Source: Trichaptum fuscoviolaceum
Lineage: Eukaryota > Basidiomycota > Agaricomycetes > Hymenochaetales > Trichaptaceae
DNA: 64,000 nt
Direction of reading: 5' to 3'
NCBI GenBank assembly: GCA_910574455.1
Contig: CAJSYZ010000002.1
Location: forward strand, 5,233,671 to 5,297,670
The translations under genes were made by a program, and so were the position numbers. This document shows, in pieces, positions 31,057-42,541 of this stretch. The notes below the pieces were generated by a model. The model was not told the DNA's origin, ran no database searches, and saw nothing but the letters and a program-made list of their open reading frames with translations. Each line of letters begins with the position of its first letter. Position 1 is the first letter of the stretch.

Positions 31057-32709
31057 ATGGCTAGTGCTTGTGCTCAGCTGAAGGGTGGCTTAGCTCTTCC
31101 GAACACGACCATTTTGGACGCTGTCTACTTCGCAAACTCGACTACGGGACTCTCGACGCTGGGAGCTTCAAGCTGTAACACTACCGCAAACGTTGACGTC
31201 CCTCTGTGTCGGCTACAGTTTGTCGTGAACACGTCTGACTCCTCTGCGTTGACGGCTGAAGCTTGGTTGCCTACTGATTGGAATGGTCGTTTTCTGGCGT
31301 TGGGTAATGGTGGCTTGGGAGGATGTACGTTCATATGACTTAGTTTTGGTTAACTACTAATTTGCTCATTCTCATTTGCAAGGTATCGATTACGCGGATC
31401 TCACGTACGGGTCCAGTTTACACTTTGCGACAGTAGCGTCTAACAATGGGCACGATGGAGACACGGGACAGTACTTCGTGAACCCGGAAATCCTCAACGA
31501 CTTCACTAGTCGAGCTATACATGTCGAAACTGTTGTTGCTAAGCAAATTGTCGAAACTTACTATGGCCGGCCGCACAACAAGTCCTACTACCTTGGGTGC
31601 TCAACTGGTGGTCGCCAGGGCATGTACGCTGCGCTACATCACCCAGATGATTTCGACGGAATTGTCGCAGGTTCACCAGCTACGAACTTCGAACACCTCC
31701 AAGCTTGGTCCGGTATGCTCACAAAATTAATTGGAGCACCAGATCCAAACTCAAGTGACACGTTTATCTCATCCGACATGTGGGCTGTCATTGCCAACGA
31801 GACACTTAGTCAGTGTGACGGATTGGATGGAGTTGTGGATGGAGTCATCACCGAGCCGGACGCCTGCGAGTTCAGACCCGAGGCGCTTCAGTGTACTGCA
31901 GAACGACCAGAAAATTGCTTAACCGAGCTGCAGGTAGAAACACTGAGAAAGATCTATGAACCATTCTATGGGAGGGATGGCCAGCTTTTGTTCCCCCGCT
32001 TTGACCCTGGCGCAGAGAAGTCACCTTTAGCAACGTCCATTGTTTTTACCGGACAACCGTTCGCTTACTTTATGGTATAGTTGTCTATTCCTTGCCTCTT
32101 CTGTATCTCATCTTATCTACAGGATTGGATGAGATATGCCATATATAACAACACGAACTACGACATAAGGAACTTTACGTTGAACGATGTAACACTTGCG
32201 GATAATATAGACCCCGGCCAAATATCGACTTTCAATGGCAACATGACGGCATTCAATGCTCGGGGCGGAAAGTTACTCACCTATCATGGCAGGCGAGACG
32301 CTGTGCGTAATATTCCAATCTTCACAACATCATTGTTAGCTTGACATATCCTGTTATTTGTGTTCAGTTGATTACTTCGGGGAATGCCAAGACCCTCTAT
32401 AACCTTGTGTCGCGAACATTGGGAATGCCACTCCTCGACTCTTTCTATCGTCTCTTCCTGATCCCAGGCATGGACCATTGCGCCGGAGGCGTCGGTGCTG
32501 TGAACTTCGGTCAGAGACAGGTAGCCTATAAATCAGACGACCCATCGAAGAACATTTTACTCGCGCTCGTCAAATGGGTGGAACATGGAACTGCTCCTGA
32601 TACGATCACGGGTTTGTCTGACGACGGAAAGGAGCAGAGAGTACATTGTCGGTATCCGCAGAAGAGTGTTTGGAATGGGAAGAAGTATGCGTGTAGAAGT
32701 GATCTGTGA
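31057..32709 (+). CDS. Tannase/feruloyl esterase family protein
   Basis: Exons: 31057-31324, 31383-32074, 32123-32302 and 32368-32709, giving 493 residues in one frame. The CS-D-HC catalytic arrangement of the tannase and feruloyl esterase family is complete: GCSTGGRQG (nucleophile Ser with a Cys just before it), the Asp in YHGRRDALITSGN and the His-Cys in IPGMDHCAGG. An oxyanion-region sequence, GNGGLGGCIDYADL, is also seen. Members hydrolyse ester bonds of gallate or hydroxycinnamates and are normally secreted for plant polymer breakdown. Here the ATG at 31057 starts right at the mature-type N-terminus (MASACAQLKGGLALPNTTI), with no signal peptide. Either an upstream exon was missed or the signal is lost. 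Several N-glycosylation sequons (NTT, NTS, NLT-like) fit a secreted history. Confidence 0.93.
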
Positions 32710-33346
32710 CTTTGAACGGAAAAGTTAATACAAACAGAAACATTAAAAAAACTTCTCCTATTAGAATTAGTTTTATTTTTGTAGATTTGGTACGACTCAC
32801 CCTCACGTCCTCGTCCTCGTCCTCGTCCAAGTTTTGTCGGTTTCTATAAACTCTACCACTAGGGTGTAGAGTGATATGACGCCGACACTGTCTTGCATTT
32901 ACTTAATATTGACTACTCGTTATGTTCCCCGCGGCCGATTCGAGCCGAATAAGTTGAAATAACCTTCGGAGCCGCGTCTCTCAACTTGAAAATCTTCACC
33001 ATCATCCACCGTCTTATTTCGCGAGTAGCGCAGACTCAAAGCTCATCAGACGGATTGCAGTCTGTCTTAGAAGTTTTCCAGCCACTCCTTACCTTCTCTG
33101 CCAACAACTCACAATCATGATCTCTCACAGTAATGACCCTATGAGAAAGAGTTGACGCAACTGGATCTCAGGCTGGAAGGCGATACAGTTTTATAACGTG
33201 ATAGCCGAGTACTTTATTTCAGAAGAATCGGACACTGGCAACTTCAAGTTTATGCCGTACTCGACCATAACAAGCTATCTATATTCTCGCCCTACGCACC
33301 ACGCTGCCCTCAGGGGACTGTACGTCCGCCATCACATTTCCGACAT
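32710..33346. other. Intergenic, no gene seen
   Basis: Contains a CCTCGTCCTCGTCCTCGTCC microsatellite at 32807-32827 just past the esterase gene. Nothing else is recognised. Confidence 0.6.
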
Positions 33347-33428
33347 AATGCTCAACACATTGTGGACTCGTGTAAAGACAGTCTGCGGTTCTTGCTTCTC
33401 CAACTCAGTTATTGAAGCACCATCGCAG

Positions 33429-34913
33429 ATGGCCCCTGTTTCTGGCATCAAGTTCAAAGTTGCCAAACACGATGCGAGGCCAGTTATTCGAGTGGACTCT
33501 GCTCCTCGGAATGCAGAGAGGGTACTCAAGTCGGTCTGGGACCCTTCAAGCGCAATGACCAGCGATCGTGCATCCACGAAATGCAAAGGTGGGCTCATAT
33601 GTCTACTCGCCAAATCTGATGAGAGTCTTACGCGAAGCAGAGCTTTTCCAGTCATCCTTAGGAAAAGATGTAACATCGTTAACCTCATTTATACCACAAA
33701 GAAATGGATTTGTGTACACAGTCCTACAGGCTTACAACCAACACCACGAACTCATAATCAGGCGTGTTGCCTCCCCCTCATACGAGATGTGATTTCTCAC
33801 TAATTTCGACTCAACATCAGGCCAGACGACCTCTGGATTGCAATTCTCTCGCAAATGAATGCATAGTAAGGACCAGTGACTCCTTCATAGTCTCGATTCT
33901 AACAAGCACATGTCTGCAATGAAGTGTAAACGCCAATGCGGAGGACTTGCGCAGCTACTTCGTAGCACATGAGGGACAGAAGGAACTGGTTCTAGTTTAT
34001 AATGGGGTAACTCGTTACACGATGGACTTCAGCATAATGGCTCGAGACTTCGCTGCACTCCTCAAGGAAAACGTCAGTACTATGTCAGTCTTGCGCCTAT
34101 GATGCTTCGTCGTTGACTTGGACATTTACTTCATACTCTGCGGTGCAGATTAACGATCCCACTCTTTATTATGTTATTCAACCGAGCTTCTCAACGACTA
34201 CGAAGAACGACGTGACTATTTGCTCGGTGATAATGATGAGCATAATGAAAGCGTGCGTTTTACTCGGCCGAGCAATGTCATTGACCTCCTCTGAAAAATG
34301 ACATAGATATTTCTTATTCACATGCGTGCTGGACTGTGGAATTCCTTCGATCACACTCATGGGCACGAAAGAGGACTATGAAAGCATCATGACACGTCTG
34401 GAGAAGTTCGATGAGATGGGTTCAGAGGCACAGGCCTTCACCGCGCTCCTTCGTCCTATCATCAGGCACTTTATTGCTACGTTTGACGCCATCGCAGCGG
34501 GTCGTGAGCCCAACAATGACTTTTGGGGCAAAATTTGTCACGAGGAAAATATGGGGTCGGGCCCGACCTACCTAAGTGGTTGGCTCTCAGCTTTCTGCGT
34601 ATGGGATGCCGATGGGAAATGGCAGGGGCCCAGAGACATCCTTAGTGGCGACGCTTCCAAGCTCGAAGCAATAAAAGCGACCGATATGAATACATTTGAC
34701 GCATCTGTTTATGTCCGGGTCTCTATGGATGATATACCGGTTGGCTTCGCTGAGGTCCCGGTCAGGCTTATCGACAATGGCTTAGAGTTGTCGTGTATGA
34801 TGGTAGCAGGACACGTTGGTGCGCGCATAAGTGGTCTGGCGGAGAAACAGGATACATTGCAGCCGGAGCCGCACTGGTTTATGTTTGAGATAGAAAAGTC
34901 CGCCAAACCATGA
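33429..34913 (+). CDS. DUF4419 domain protein, tandem copy A
   Basis: Exons: 33429-33588, 33662-33761, 33821-33865, 33925-34072, 34149-34252 and 34307-34913, exactly 388 codons with the stop. An upstream in-frame ATG at 33347 is also possible. Family signatures are NGFVYTVLQAYNQHHELIIR, PDDLWIAILSQMNAYVNANA, EDLRSYFVAHEGQKEL, a CGIPSITLMGTKEDYE block, YLSGWLSAFCVWDADGKWQG and a C-terminal MMVAGHVGARISG. The function of the domain is not known. Two splice oddities: intron 2 appears to use a GC donor (33762), and the acceptor used by copy B before CGIP is mutated here (CAC for CAG). An upstream AG at 34306 keeps the frame and adds about six residues. Confidence 0.87.
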
Positions 34914-35399
34914 TTGCACAGTTTTGAAGAACTCGCTGGACCAATACACAGACCACCCCGCGAGTATCATCCTTGTCGTAAACGGACCAGATCACCAGCT
35001 CTAATACTATGTATCAGTATACTAGTAGTATACATCGACCACTTGTGAGTCTTGACCCTCACTGGCATTCTAATAATAGTGTTGGTGATCAAAAAAGAAG
35101 AGATGGGCGCCCGAGTAAACTCAGAATTAGGGGGGAAAGAATGGGGACCGATCCCACTCATAGCCCATCTCTCTGACTTGACTGCATGATCCGTCGACCG
35201 TGATTCAGTAGCACAGAACTTAACATCCGCATCTAAATTGCCCAGGTACTTCAAGCTTGCCTTTTCTACTTAGTACGGCCCTGCCCACCACAATCTATTG
35301 ACTGTTCGCTCGAACCTCCTCTCGAAACAACCTCTACTTCTTGTCTGGACTTGATAAACTACACATCGTACACAAATCTCGCTCTTTTAGTCTAATCCA
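34914..35399. other. Intergenic between DUF4419 copies
   Basis: 486 bp, no gene. It holds an AGTATACTAGTAGTATAC palindrome at 35015-35032. A CTTCTTG/TTTCTC pyrimidine-rich stretch before 35400 is probably the 5' untranslated region of copy B. Confidence 0.5.
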
Positions 35400-36927
35400 A
35401 TGGACCAATCTTTCTCCCATGACGTGCATACAAAGGACGCCCCACTATCATCTGGCATCAAGTTCAAAATTGCCGAACACGATGCAAGGCCTGTGCAACG
35501 TCGGAGTCCTGCTCCGTTGAACAAAGAGGACGCGCTCAAATCCGTCTGGAATCCAACAGCTGCCACACCAAACCTGCATACTACGTGTAAAGGTGATTGC
35601 ATAGTTTCAACTTGTATGTCATCGAATGTCTATATAAACTAATATAAATTAGAATTATTTCAGTCGTCTTTAGGAACAGACGCATCATCAATGAACACAT
35701 TCCTTCCACTTAGGAATGGGTTTGTGCACACCGTTTTACAGGCCTACAACATCCATCACGACCTTATCATCAGGTGTTTACCCTCCCTGAAACTGATCAT
35801 TGCTGTCTTCTGATACAATATTTTCTAGGCCTGACGATATCTGGATTGCAATACTTTCACAACTAAACGCATAGTAAGGACCAGTCACTCCGAACCACTT
35901 ACAGCACATGCATAATGACTTCCTCACTTAAAGCGTGAATGCGAATGCAGAGGACTTGCGCAGTTACTTCGTGGCCCACGAGGGGAAGAAGGAAATTGTG
36001 CTTAAATATAACGGAGTGACTCGTTACACGATGGACTTCAGCATAATGGCAAGAGATTTTGCGGGGCTTCTAAAAGAGAATGTCAGTACTATACTTAATT
36101 CAGCGTTTTCATCTTACTGATTCATCTACCTTTACTCTCTACAGATAAACGACCCCACTCTCTACGACATCATCCAGCCCAACTTCTCGACCACCACGCC
36201 GAACGACGTAACAATTTGCTCGGTCACTATGATGAGCATCTTGAAATCGTACGTTGCTTTTACATGAACTCTCTTTCATAGCTTACGATTGACGTCCATC
36301 CTGTTCGTGAATAAGATATTTTGCGTTCAGAAGCGTGATGTACTGTGGAATTCCTTCTGTCACACTCTTAGGAACGAAGGCAGACTATGAAAGTATACTA
36401 ACCCGTCTGGACAAGTTCGACGAGATGGCACGGAGGCCCGTGCCTTCACCACGCTCCTGCGTCCGATTATGCGGCAGTTCATTGCTACTTTTGACGCCGT
36501 TTCAGTGGGACAGACGCCCAACTTGGACTTCTGGGGAAAAGTTTGTCATAAGGAGTACGAGGGTTCAGGATCATCCTACCTTTGTGGCTGGCTCACAGCA
36601 TTCTGCGTTTGGCGTGCTAACGGAAAGTGGCAGGGGCCGAGGAATCTCATTGGATCCACCCTTTCCGAGCTTCAAGTGGAGAAGAAGGAAGCCGTGGGCA
36701 CATTTGATGTATCAAGTTATGGACGGATCTCTATGGGTGATATACCGGTTGGCTTCGCTGATGTCCCAGTCAAGCTGATCGACAACGGGTTAGAGCTGTC
36801 ATGTATGATGGTTGCAGGTCACGTCGGTGCACGAATAAGTGGCCCGGAAGAGAAACAGGATACGCTGCAGCCGGAGCCGCACTGGTTTATGTTTGAAGTA
36901 GAACAGGTCGAAAGCCAAAAGCGATAA
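35400..36927 (+). pseudogene. DUF4419 domain protein, tandem copy B, single-base frameshift
   Basis: Exons: 35400-35592, 35674-35773, 35829-35873, 35934-36081, 36145-36248 and 36331-36927. All boundaries match those of copy A. One G is missing at about 36427 (GAGATGGCACGG where copy A has GAGATGGGTTCA), so the frame changes shortly after LTRLDKFDEM. The rest of the domain (RQFIATFDAVS to the C-terminal WFMFEVEQ) is intact in the shifted frame. Without the indel the product would be about 395 residues. It is either a very young pseudogene or an assembly error. Confidence 0.85.
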
Positions 36928-37539
36928 TGGTAGAGTCTGGTGAGTTGTACGTCGATACTATGCAACAAATTACATTTGCTGATGGTCTTGAAACTCTTGA
37001 ACAAGGCGGTACTTGTTAAGGGCGAGAACTACTGTTCAGAATTGTGTAATGGTACATGTACTAATACGAAAGAATTGAAATGACGATCATGCCCAGTAAC
37101 TGCAAGCTAAATAATCAATGACTTTCAGTAAGACGTTCCGTACCATTATGCGAGTCTCAGTTCCCAGTCAAAGGCCGCAGCACAGACTTCATTGCTCCAG
37201 ACAGTGTTGATTTTGTTCGACGCCTTTTATTTCCCCTTTTCCGCTCCTCAAATTTACCCTTACGAGAATTGGTTTTCTCCTCAATCTGCTCGGGTAAAAA
37301 TGTATGTTAGTAGACCACTCGCAAAGGAGAATATTTGGCGTGAGCGTACATCGCAAGTTTTTAAATGGAGGATGCAATAATTGCATTCCTTCGGATTCAA
37401 CTTCTCGTAATCACACTAGCGAGAGCGCATAGTAGGATTCAAAAGGGAGGAAATCCGAGAATAAGATCACTCTTTCAATAAATCATATTAATGATACTCA
37501 CTTTAATTCGCTTCTTCGAGCATGTCGAACATGCCAGTT

Positions 37540-38018
37540 TCCGGCAACACTGTCCATCGGACTGCGAGAGTGTGTTCGATGTTTCGGGCGTTTGGAAGGA
37601 AATTCCAGCGTATGAAGGGCAAGCGGACATTGAGATGTAAGGCTCTCGCTGGCTGCCTCAAGCATCTCGCGAGGATATGGTTTTATATGATGCGCGAGGG
37701 CAGTGGTAAACAGGGCAATTGCGCCTTGGATGTCTAATGAGGCTTGCTGAGCCTCGATGCACCCGAAGGTATAGTCCAAAACGAGGTTTCCGAGTATCAG
37801 CGCCGACGAAAGAGCCGCTACCGTTCCTAAAACGTCGAAAGATCAACTTCATTCAGAAATGCCGACTTCTCGATGTAGAAATTTCCGTCTTTCCCACCAC
37901 CCAGTTGCACTCGCACGGCGCCGACGAGTGCACTTTTCCGCAGGTCCTGACTCTGAGAATAGACCAAATCAGTGTGCCCACAGCCACAGCTAGTCAAGGA
38001 AGATGCCTCAAAGTCCAA
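37540..38018 (-). pseudogene. Fragment of an unidentified protein-coding gene
   Basis: Two adjacent protein-like stretches on the minus strand are out of frame with each other. Around 37840-37960 one reads SALVGAVRVQLGGGKDGNFY. Around 37600-37820 the other has a hydrophobic segment, ALSSALILGNLVLDYTFGCI, followed by AQQASLDIQGAIALFTTALA. A 3' AG at about 37830 could be a splice acceptor, but a matching donor at a sensible distance is missing. I do not know the family. No complete gene can be built, so I treat it as a remnant. Confidence 0.3.
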
Positions 38019-40040
38019 ACAAGAAGGCGTAGCCGGGATCCGTTACACAGGTTCCAGCAATTCAGTAGATAAGAACGAGCCAGATGATATGATCTTTTGG
38101 AGCGACTGGATATATTCCACACGAAAGACCTGCAACTCACATTAAGGCCACAACCCAACTCTAAAAGACGGGGGAGGTGAGTGAAAGTGAAAGATGAGTG
38201 TTAGAGGAGGGGGCGGGGGGTTGGAAGTGAAAGATCAGGAGTCCGAGCGTGCTAGAACTAAGTGCGAGATGACTCAGTAATTCCGTTTGTGTCTTGAATC
38301 GAAAAGAGCTTTCAAACGATAAGTGATCACATCTGGGTTTTTTTTAACCAAACCAGCTGATATTTCATGTGCGTTACGCATAGGTAGAACTTAAACTGCC
38401 TCCAATTTTTTTCATCACTGAAAGCCGACCTTGCGTAAGATCCTTGACGTCAACACGATTAGGGGTATTATGGTACTTACTACATTTATTTTAACCCATG
38501 AGGTTTGTAATATTTCTTCCATACTCAATCCTTCAGCGCTTGGTGTTCGTTTGAGGCACCAGCTTGGCAGCAATCTTCTTCAACGATCAGAATCCAACGA
38601 GTAGAACAAGGATGGATAGGTTTACATCACAGAAGTTCCCACTCTTTTTGCAGCTCTTGCAAATAAGTGTTTCCGAGCTAAGTGATTTCGAGCCACTGGA
38701 TCGAATATAATCGCACTACGTACCTATAGTCAGAAAACTATTGAGGAATATGGGAGATGGAACTAACTTTGCACCTTCTCCTCTGACACTCTGAACATGC
38801 GATATGGCGCTTTGGGATACCATTCGTAGCCCGCAGAGATTCAATCGTTTCCGAGCGAAACATATCCGCCATTAGAATATAGCAGAGTAGAGATTGGCAC
38901 GAAGGTTAAGTCCTTAGGACAGTTTTACGATGAGCCCAGCGCTCAGGCTTTTAAGTAACACTGCCATCGGGCTGAACGACTTGCTATGGGTAACACGGCG
39001 CTCGCAAGTGTGGTGACAACGGACGGCGATTTCCTTCATGGTGTTGCATGCCAGAGTATTCGCCATTTCTCGTAGACGCCTTCGTAGTCCGTCGCTGATG
39101 AACTGGGCGGCGCAGCATCACTCGCAGGCCAGCACACATGTAATGCAGGCTCGTCCTCGACCATCCCATCTCGAGGAAGATCCGACTGCAGGCCATTTTC
39201 GAGTTAGCCGTAGCCTACTGAAAACGCTGTCTGCTCGAGAATATAAGACCAGTATGACCAGCATGGGTGTATATGAAACCAAAAGAACCAAACGATACGC
39301 CGATCGTAAGTATAAATGGACTGAAGCCGATGTCATTGAGGATCTACTCACTGTGATGTCACCCTACTTTTACACACGATCTCACACTAGCACCCGCAGC
39401 CGTAAGAGAAGGCGATGCAGTACATATGGTGCAAAAGACTTCAATCGGCGAATACTCATATACGAGTCACAGCGTCGGGTGATACATATAATACAATGTC
39501 GGGCCGAAAACATTGATGCACCACTATACATCAACATAACCGTTAGCTCGCGACTACTGTTTCAGACTTTCAGTTGCGGATTGTGATGCGGAGCTTGCAT
39601 GGCGTCGAGAGTGAAGATAAAACGACGCATAACTAATGAGTGAGCACTGAGGAGGGGGAAGACAAGATAAGAAATACACGCACTGACATCATGATGATGA
39701 TGATAGGTTCAAGTTGAATTGAACCTGAATATTAATGGAATTAAATTCCCACTGGCACGCAACAGCTCTTCAGCGACTACGAGTCTCACTCAACGCTGGC
39801 ACGCCATCGATCCATCGGTTTCTGTAATCTCGTCGAACAATTCTAAGCGATGCCGAACGTCCGAAGGGGGAAATGTCTTTGGACAGCACAATAATGGCGA
39901 AGGCGTCAATCCCGGAATACCCATGGCTATACCATTCTGAAGAGCTGCAGACCACCTCGCACGGCGGCACGGGTGCTCACGAGGTCGCGGAAGAGCGATT
40001 GGACGAGAACCTGAGCCTAAAGAGCGGGAAAGCCAGCTGC
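38019..40040. other. 2 kb without a supported gene
   Basis: Only short uncharacterised ORFs, the longest being 182 codons at 39038 on the plus strand with no recognisable domain. There is a T-run at 38339-38345 and a (GAT)n run, ATGATGATGATGA, at about 39692. Nothing here can be supported as a gene. Confidence 0.45.
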
Positions 40041-40048
40041 TATAAATA
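40041..40048 (+). promoter_or_regulatory. TATA box candidate for the aldo-keto reductase
   Basis: TATAAATA lies 115 bp upstream of the ATG at 40163. The spacing is plausible for a fungal core promoter with a short 5' untranslated region. This is inferred from the motif only. Confidence 0.4.
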
Positions 40049-40162
40049 CGGCCCTGTTTAAATGTCGGAGTCGGATGCACTTTCCCCTGCGTTACCAATC
40101 CACCTCTTACCCTCGACATAACATCTTCCACGTAGCCCTGTTGAGCTCACTCTTCATTCATA

Positions 40163-41899
40163 ATGGCGTTAGAATTCGACGCGAAGGGTATGCCCTTTCG
40201 AAGGCTCGGTCCTAGTGGTCTGCGGGTGCCATTGTTTTCTCTCGGAGGATGTGTGTAACCATTGCTATTCGGTGGGATCCGAACTTGCTGACAGAGGGAA
40301 CTGTAGGGCTTACCCTCGGTGGTACTGTCAAGGGCGATCCTGTCAAGGTAGGTAGCAATGAGCCGTTATGAAATCACTGAAACTTACACATAACTACAGG
40401 AAATCATTAAAGTGGCTTTTGAGAATGGTATCAATATGTTTGATACCGCCGAGGCCTACGCGAAGGGCAAGTCAGAGGAAGAGATGTACGTCTTATTAGA
40501 TCTACGTTTTAATGAACCCAATCTGATAATTCTGCCACCTCGCTTGTATAGGGGACGAGTGATTAAGGAACTCGGCCTTCGTCGCACAGACCTCATCATC
40601 TCCACGAAGCTCTACTGGGGTTTAAGAGGTGGCCCTAACGATGGAGGGTTGTCACGCAAGCAGTGAGTGGAACACTATATATGTAAATGCATTGTATATT
40701 CACCCCTTCGACAACAGCATTATCGAAGGTACACAGGAAAGCTTGGCTCGCTTGCAGCTAGATTACGTCGATATCATTTTCGCACATCGGCCGGACAAGA
40801 CTGGTACGGACCTCTCGTTCGCATATACGATTAAAGGCTAATAACTCTCTTCTACTTGCAGTGCCTATTGAAGAGACAGTCCGAGCTTTCAACTACGTAA
40901 TTGAGAAGGGTTGGGTCAGTGTATCCTCAGTATGAAGAATTGGGACATCGGCTGAACGCCCCATGATAGGCGTTCTACTGGGCAACATCTGAGTGGTCAG
41001 CTCGTGAAATAGAAGAGGCTTATCGTGCGTTTTTTTTTCTTTTGAGAATAATATGATGGTCCTAAACTCGGTCTACAGATATTGCGGACAAGCTCAATCT
41101 TATTCCACCCATCGCGGAGCAATGCCAGCATAAGTGCGTGTATAAATAAATCTATTAGAGGACCGAGGCTTAGGTGAAATAGCATGTTCCACCGTGAACG
41201 TCCTGAGAAGGAATACGCGTAAGCCCATACCTTACTCTATGATGTAGAAGGATACTGACATCCTTGAAAGGTCTCTTTATGCAAAATACGGTATTGGCAC
41301 CACCGTATTCTCCGCGCTTGCTGGTGGGATCCTTACCGGCAAGGTGAGCTCTAACTTCCTTGAAAGAATTGTAGATGTAAACGTACTTTGGATCAGTACA
41401 ATGGCGGAAAAATTCCTGAGGGTACTCGCTTCGACACGAACAAGGACTTCTTCAAGAAGACGATCGAGGCCTTTGGTCAGGAGGAGGGGCGCAAAAAGTT
41501 TGATAAGGTCGAGAAATTGACTGAATTAGCCGAGAAAGGTTAGCAAAGCTTCCTTCCATCTCGATCGTGCGATTTACATTACTTGGTGTTGTCCCTAGAA
41601 CTTGGCTGCAAAGTCTCGCACCTCGCCCTTGCTTGGATCGCAAAGAAGCCGTACACAAGCACGGTCATCCTTGGCGCATCCAAACCCGAGCAAGTGATCG
41701 ACAACCTGAAGGCGCTCGAGGTCATCCCGAAACTGACACCCGAGGTACTTGCGAAGATTGAGGAGATTCTGGGCAACGAACCTGAACCTGAGGTGAGCCT
41801 TCTGTCCTGGGTACTGTGTAAATGTCGCTTTTCTAACAAATCCCCCAGTCCACATTCGGTCGTCCACCGTTAGACAAGCTAGTGAAATCGCTCTATTAG
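40163..41899 (+). CDS. Aldo-keto reductase, voltage-gated K+ channel beta-subunit type
   Basis: Thirteen exons: 40163-40250, 40307-40347, 40400-40485, 40552-40662, 40718-40803, 40862-40914, 40970-41024, 41079-41133, 41183-41218, 41271-41343, 41397-41538, 41599-41792 and 41849-41899. They give 356 residues with every junction in frame. Signatures are [37 protein letters not shown] (catalytic Asp and Tyr), ISTKLYWG (catalytic Lys), [12 protein letters not shown] (catalytic His), [30 protein letters not shown] and [14 protein letters not shown] (NADPH site). These match the Kv-beta/AKR6 group rather than other AKRs. It is a cytosolic NADPH-dependent carbonyl reductase. The gene looks intact, although it is cut into unusually many short exons. 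Confidence 0.95.
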
Positions 41900-42261
41900 A
41901 CAGAGGAATGGTTCATCAAAGGCTGATTCCAGAGAAGTATCAGTAGCAGTGTATTAAACCAAACGTGACATGCGTTGTTGAAACCATGACTTTTTTTGCT
42001 CACAAATGAATTATCGGGAACATCCGTTCACCGCCGCCGAGTCGTTGTCTTTTCAATTGTGATCGATTTGGTCCTGCAACTCCTACTCTACCCATGTACA
42101 GAGTGGAGTAGGCTAAGGACCTTAGTGTCTTTCTGTTTGCTAGTAAAGAAAGAACAGGGCGCGAACATATGTTGTAAGTCTTATAACGATAAGGGAACGA
42201 TGTGCACAAATATTGATACCTTGTTTTCGACAGTACATTCAGAAAAACTGATCTTGTATAG

Positions 42262-42269
42262 TATAAATA
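42262..42269 (+). promoter_or_regulatory. TATA box candidate for the TPR gene
   Basis: TATAAATA, 273 bp upstream of the ATG at 42542. The distance is long, so a sizeable 5' untranslated region or a 5' intron would be needed. Confidence 0.25.
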
Positions 42270-42541
42270 GCTTAGCCTGCTGGCTCGGCATTAATGCCCA
42301 TGGTCTTCTTGATGGCGATCTCTATCTTACTAGATATAATACATGAAGCCATGAGAACGTTGTGCTCAGTGTCCTTCTTTCCCAGAGCCTTCGATGCTTG
42401 TTCATTTGCTCTGTCGTCTCCTATCATCATCATCGACTACGCCGTTTTCTACCCCAGGTATGTTGTGCCATACTTTCCATTCATGAATATCTGACGACGA
42501 GCTTTTCTGCCTGGCATGCCTCTGGTCCTCGAAGTCACCCA

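Noticed and set aside
38984..39586. 182-codon plus-strand ORF and its antisense partner
   Set aside because: Composition is Arg/Ser/Thr-rich without domain-like blocks, with no supporting exon structure.
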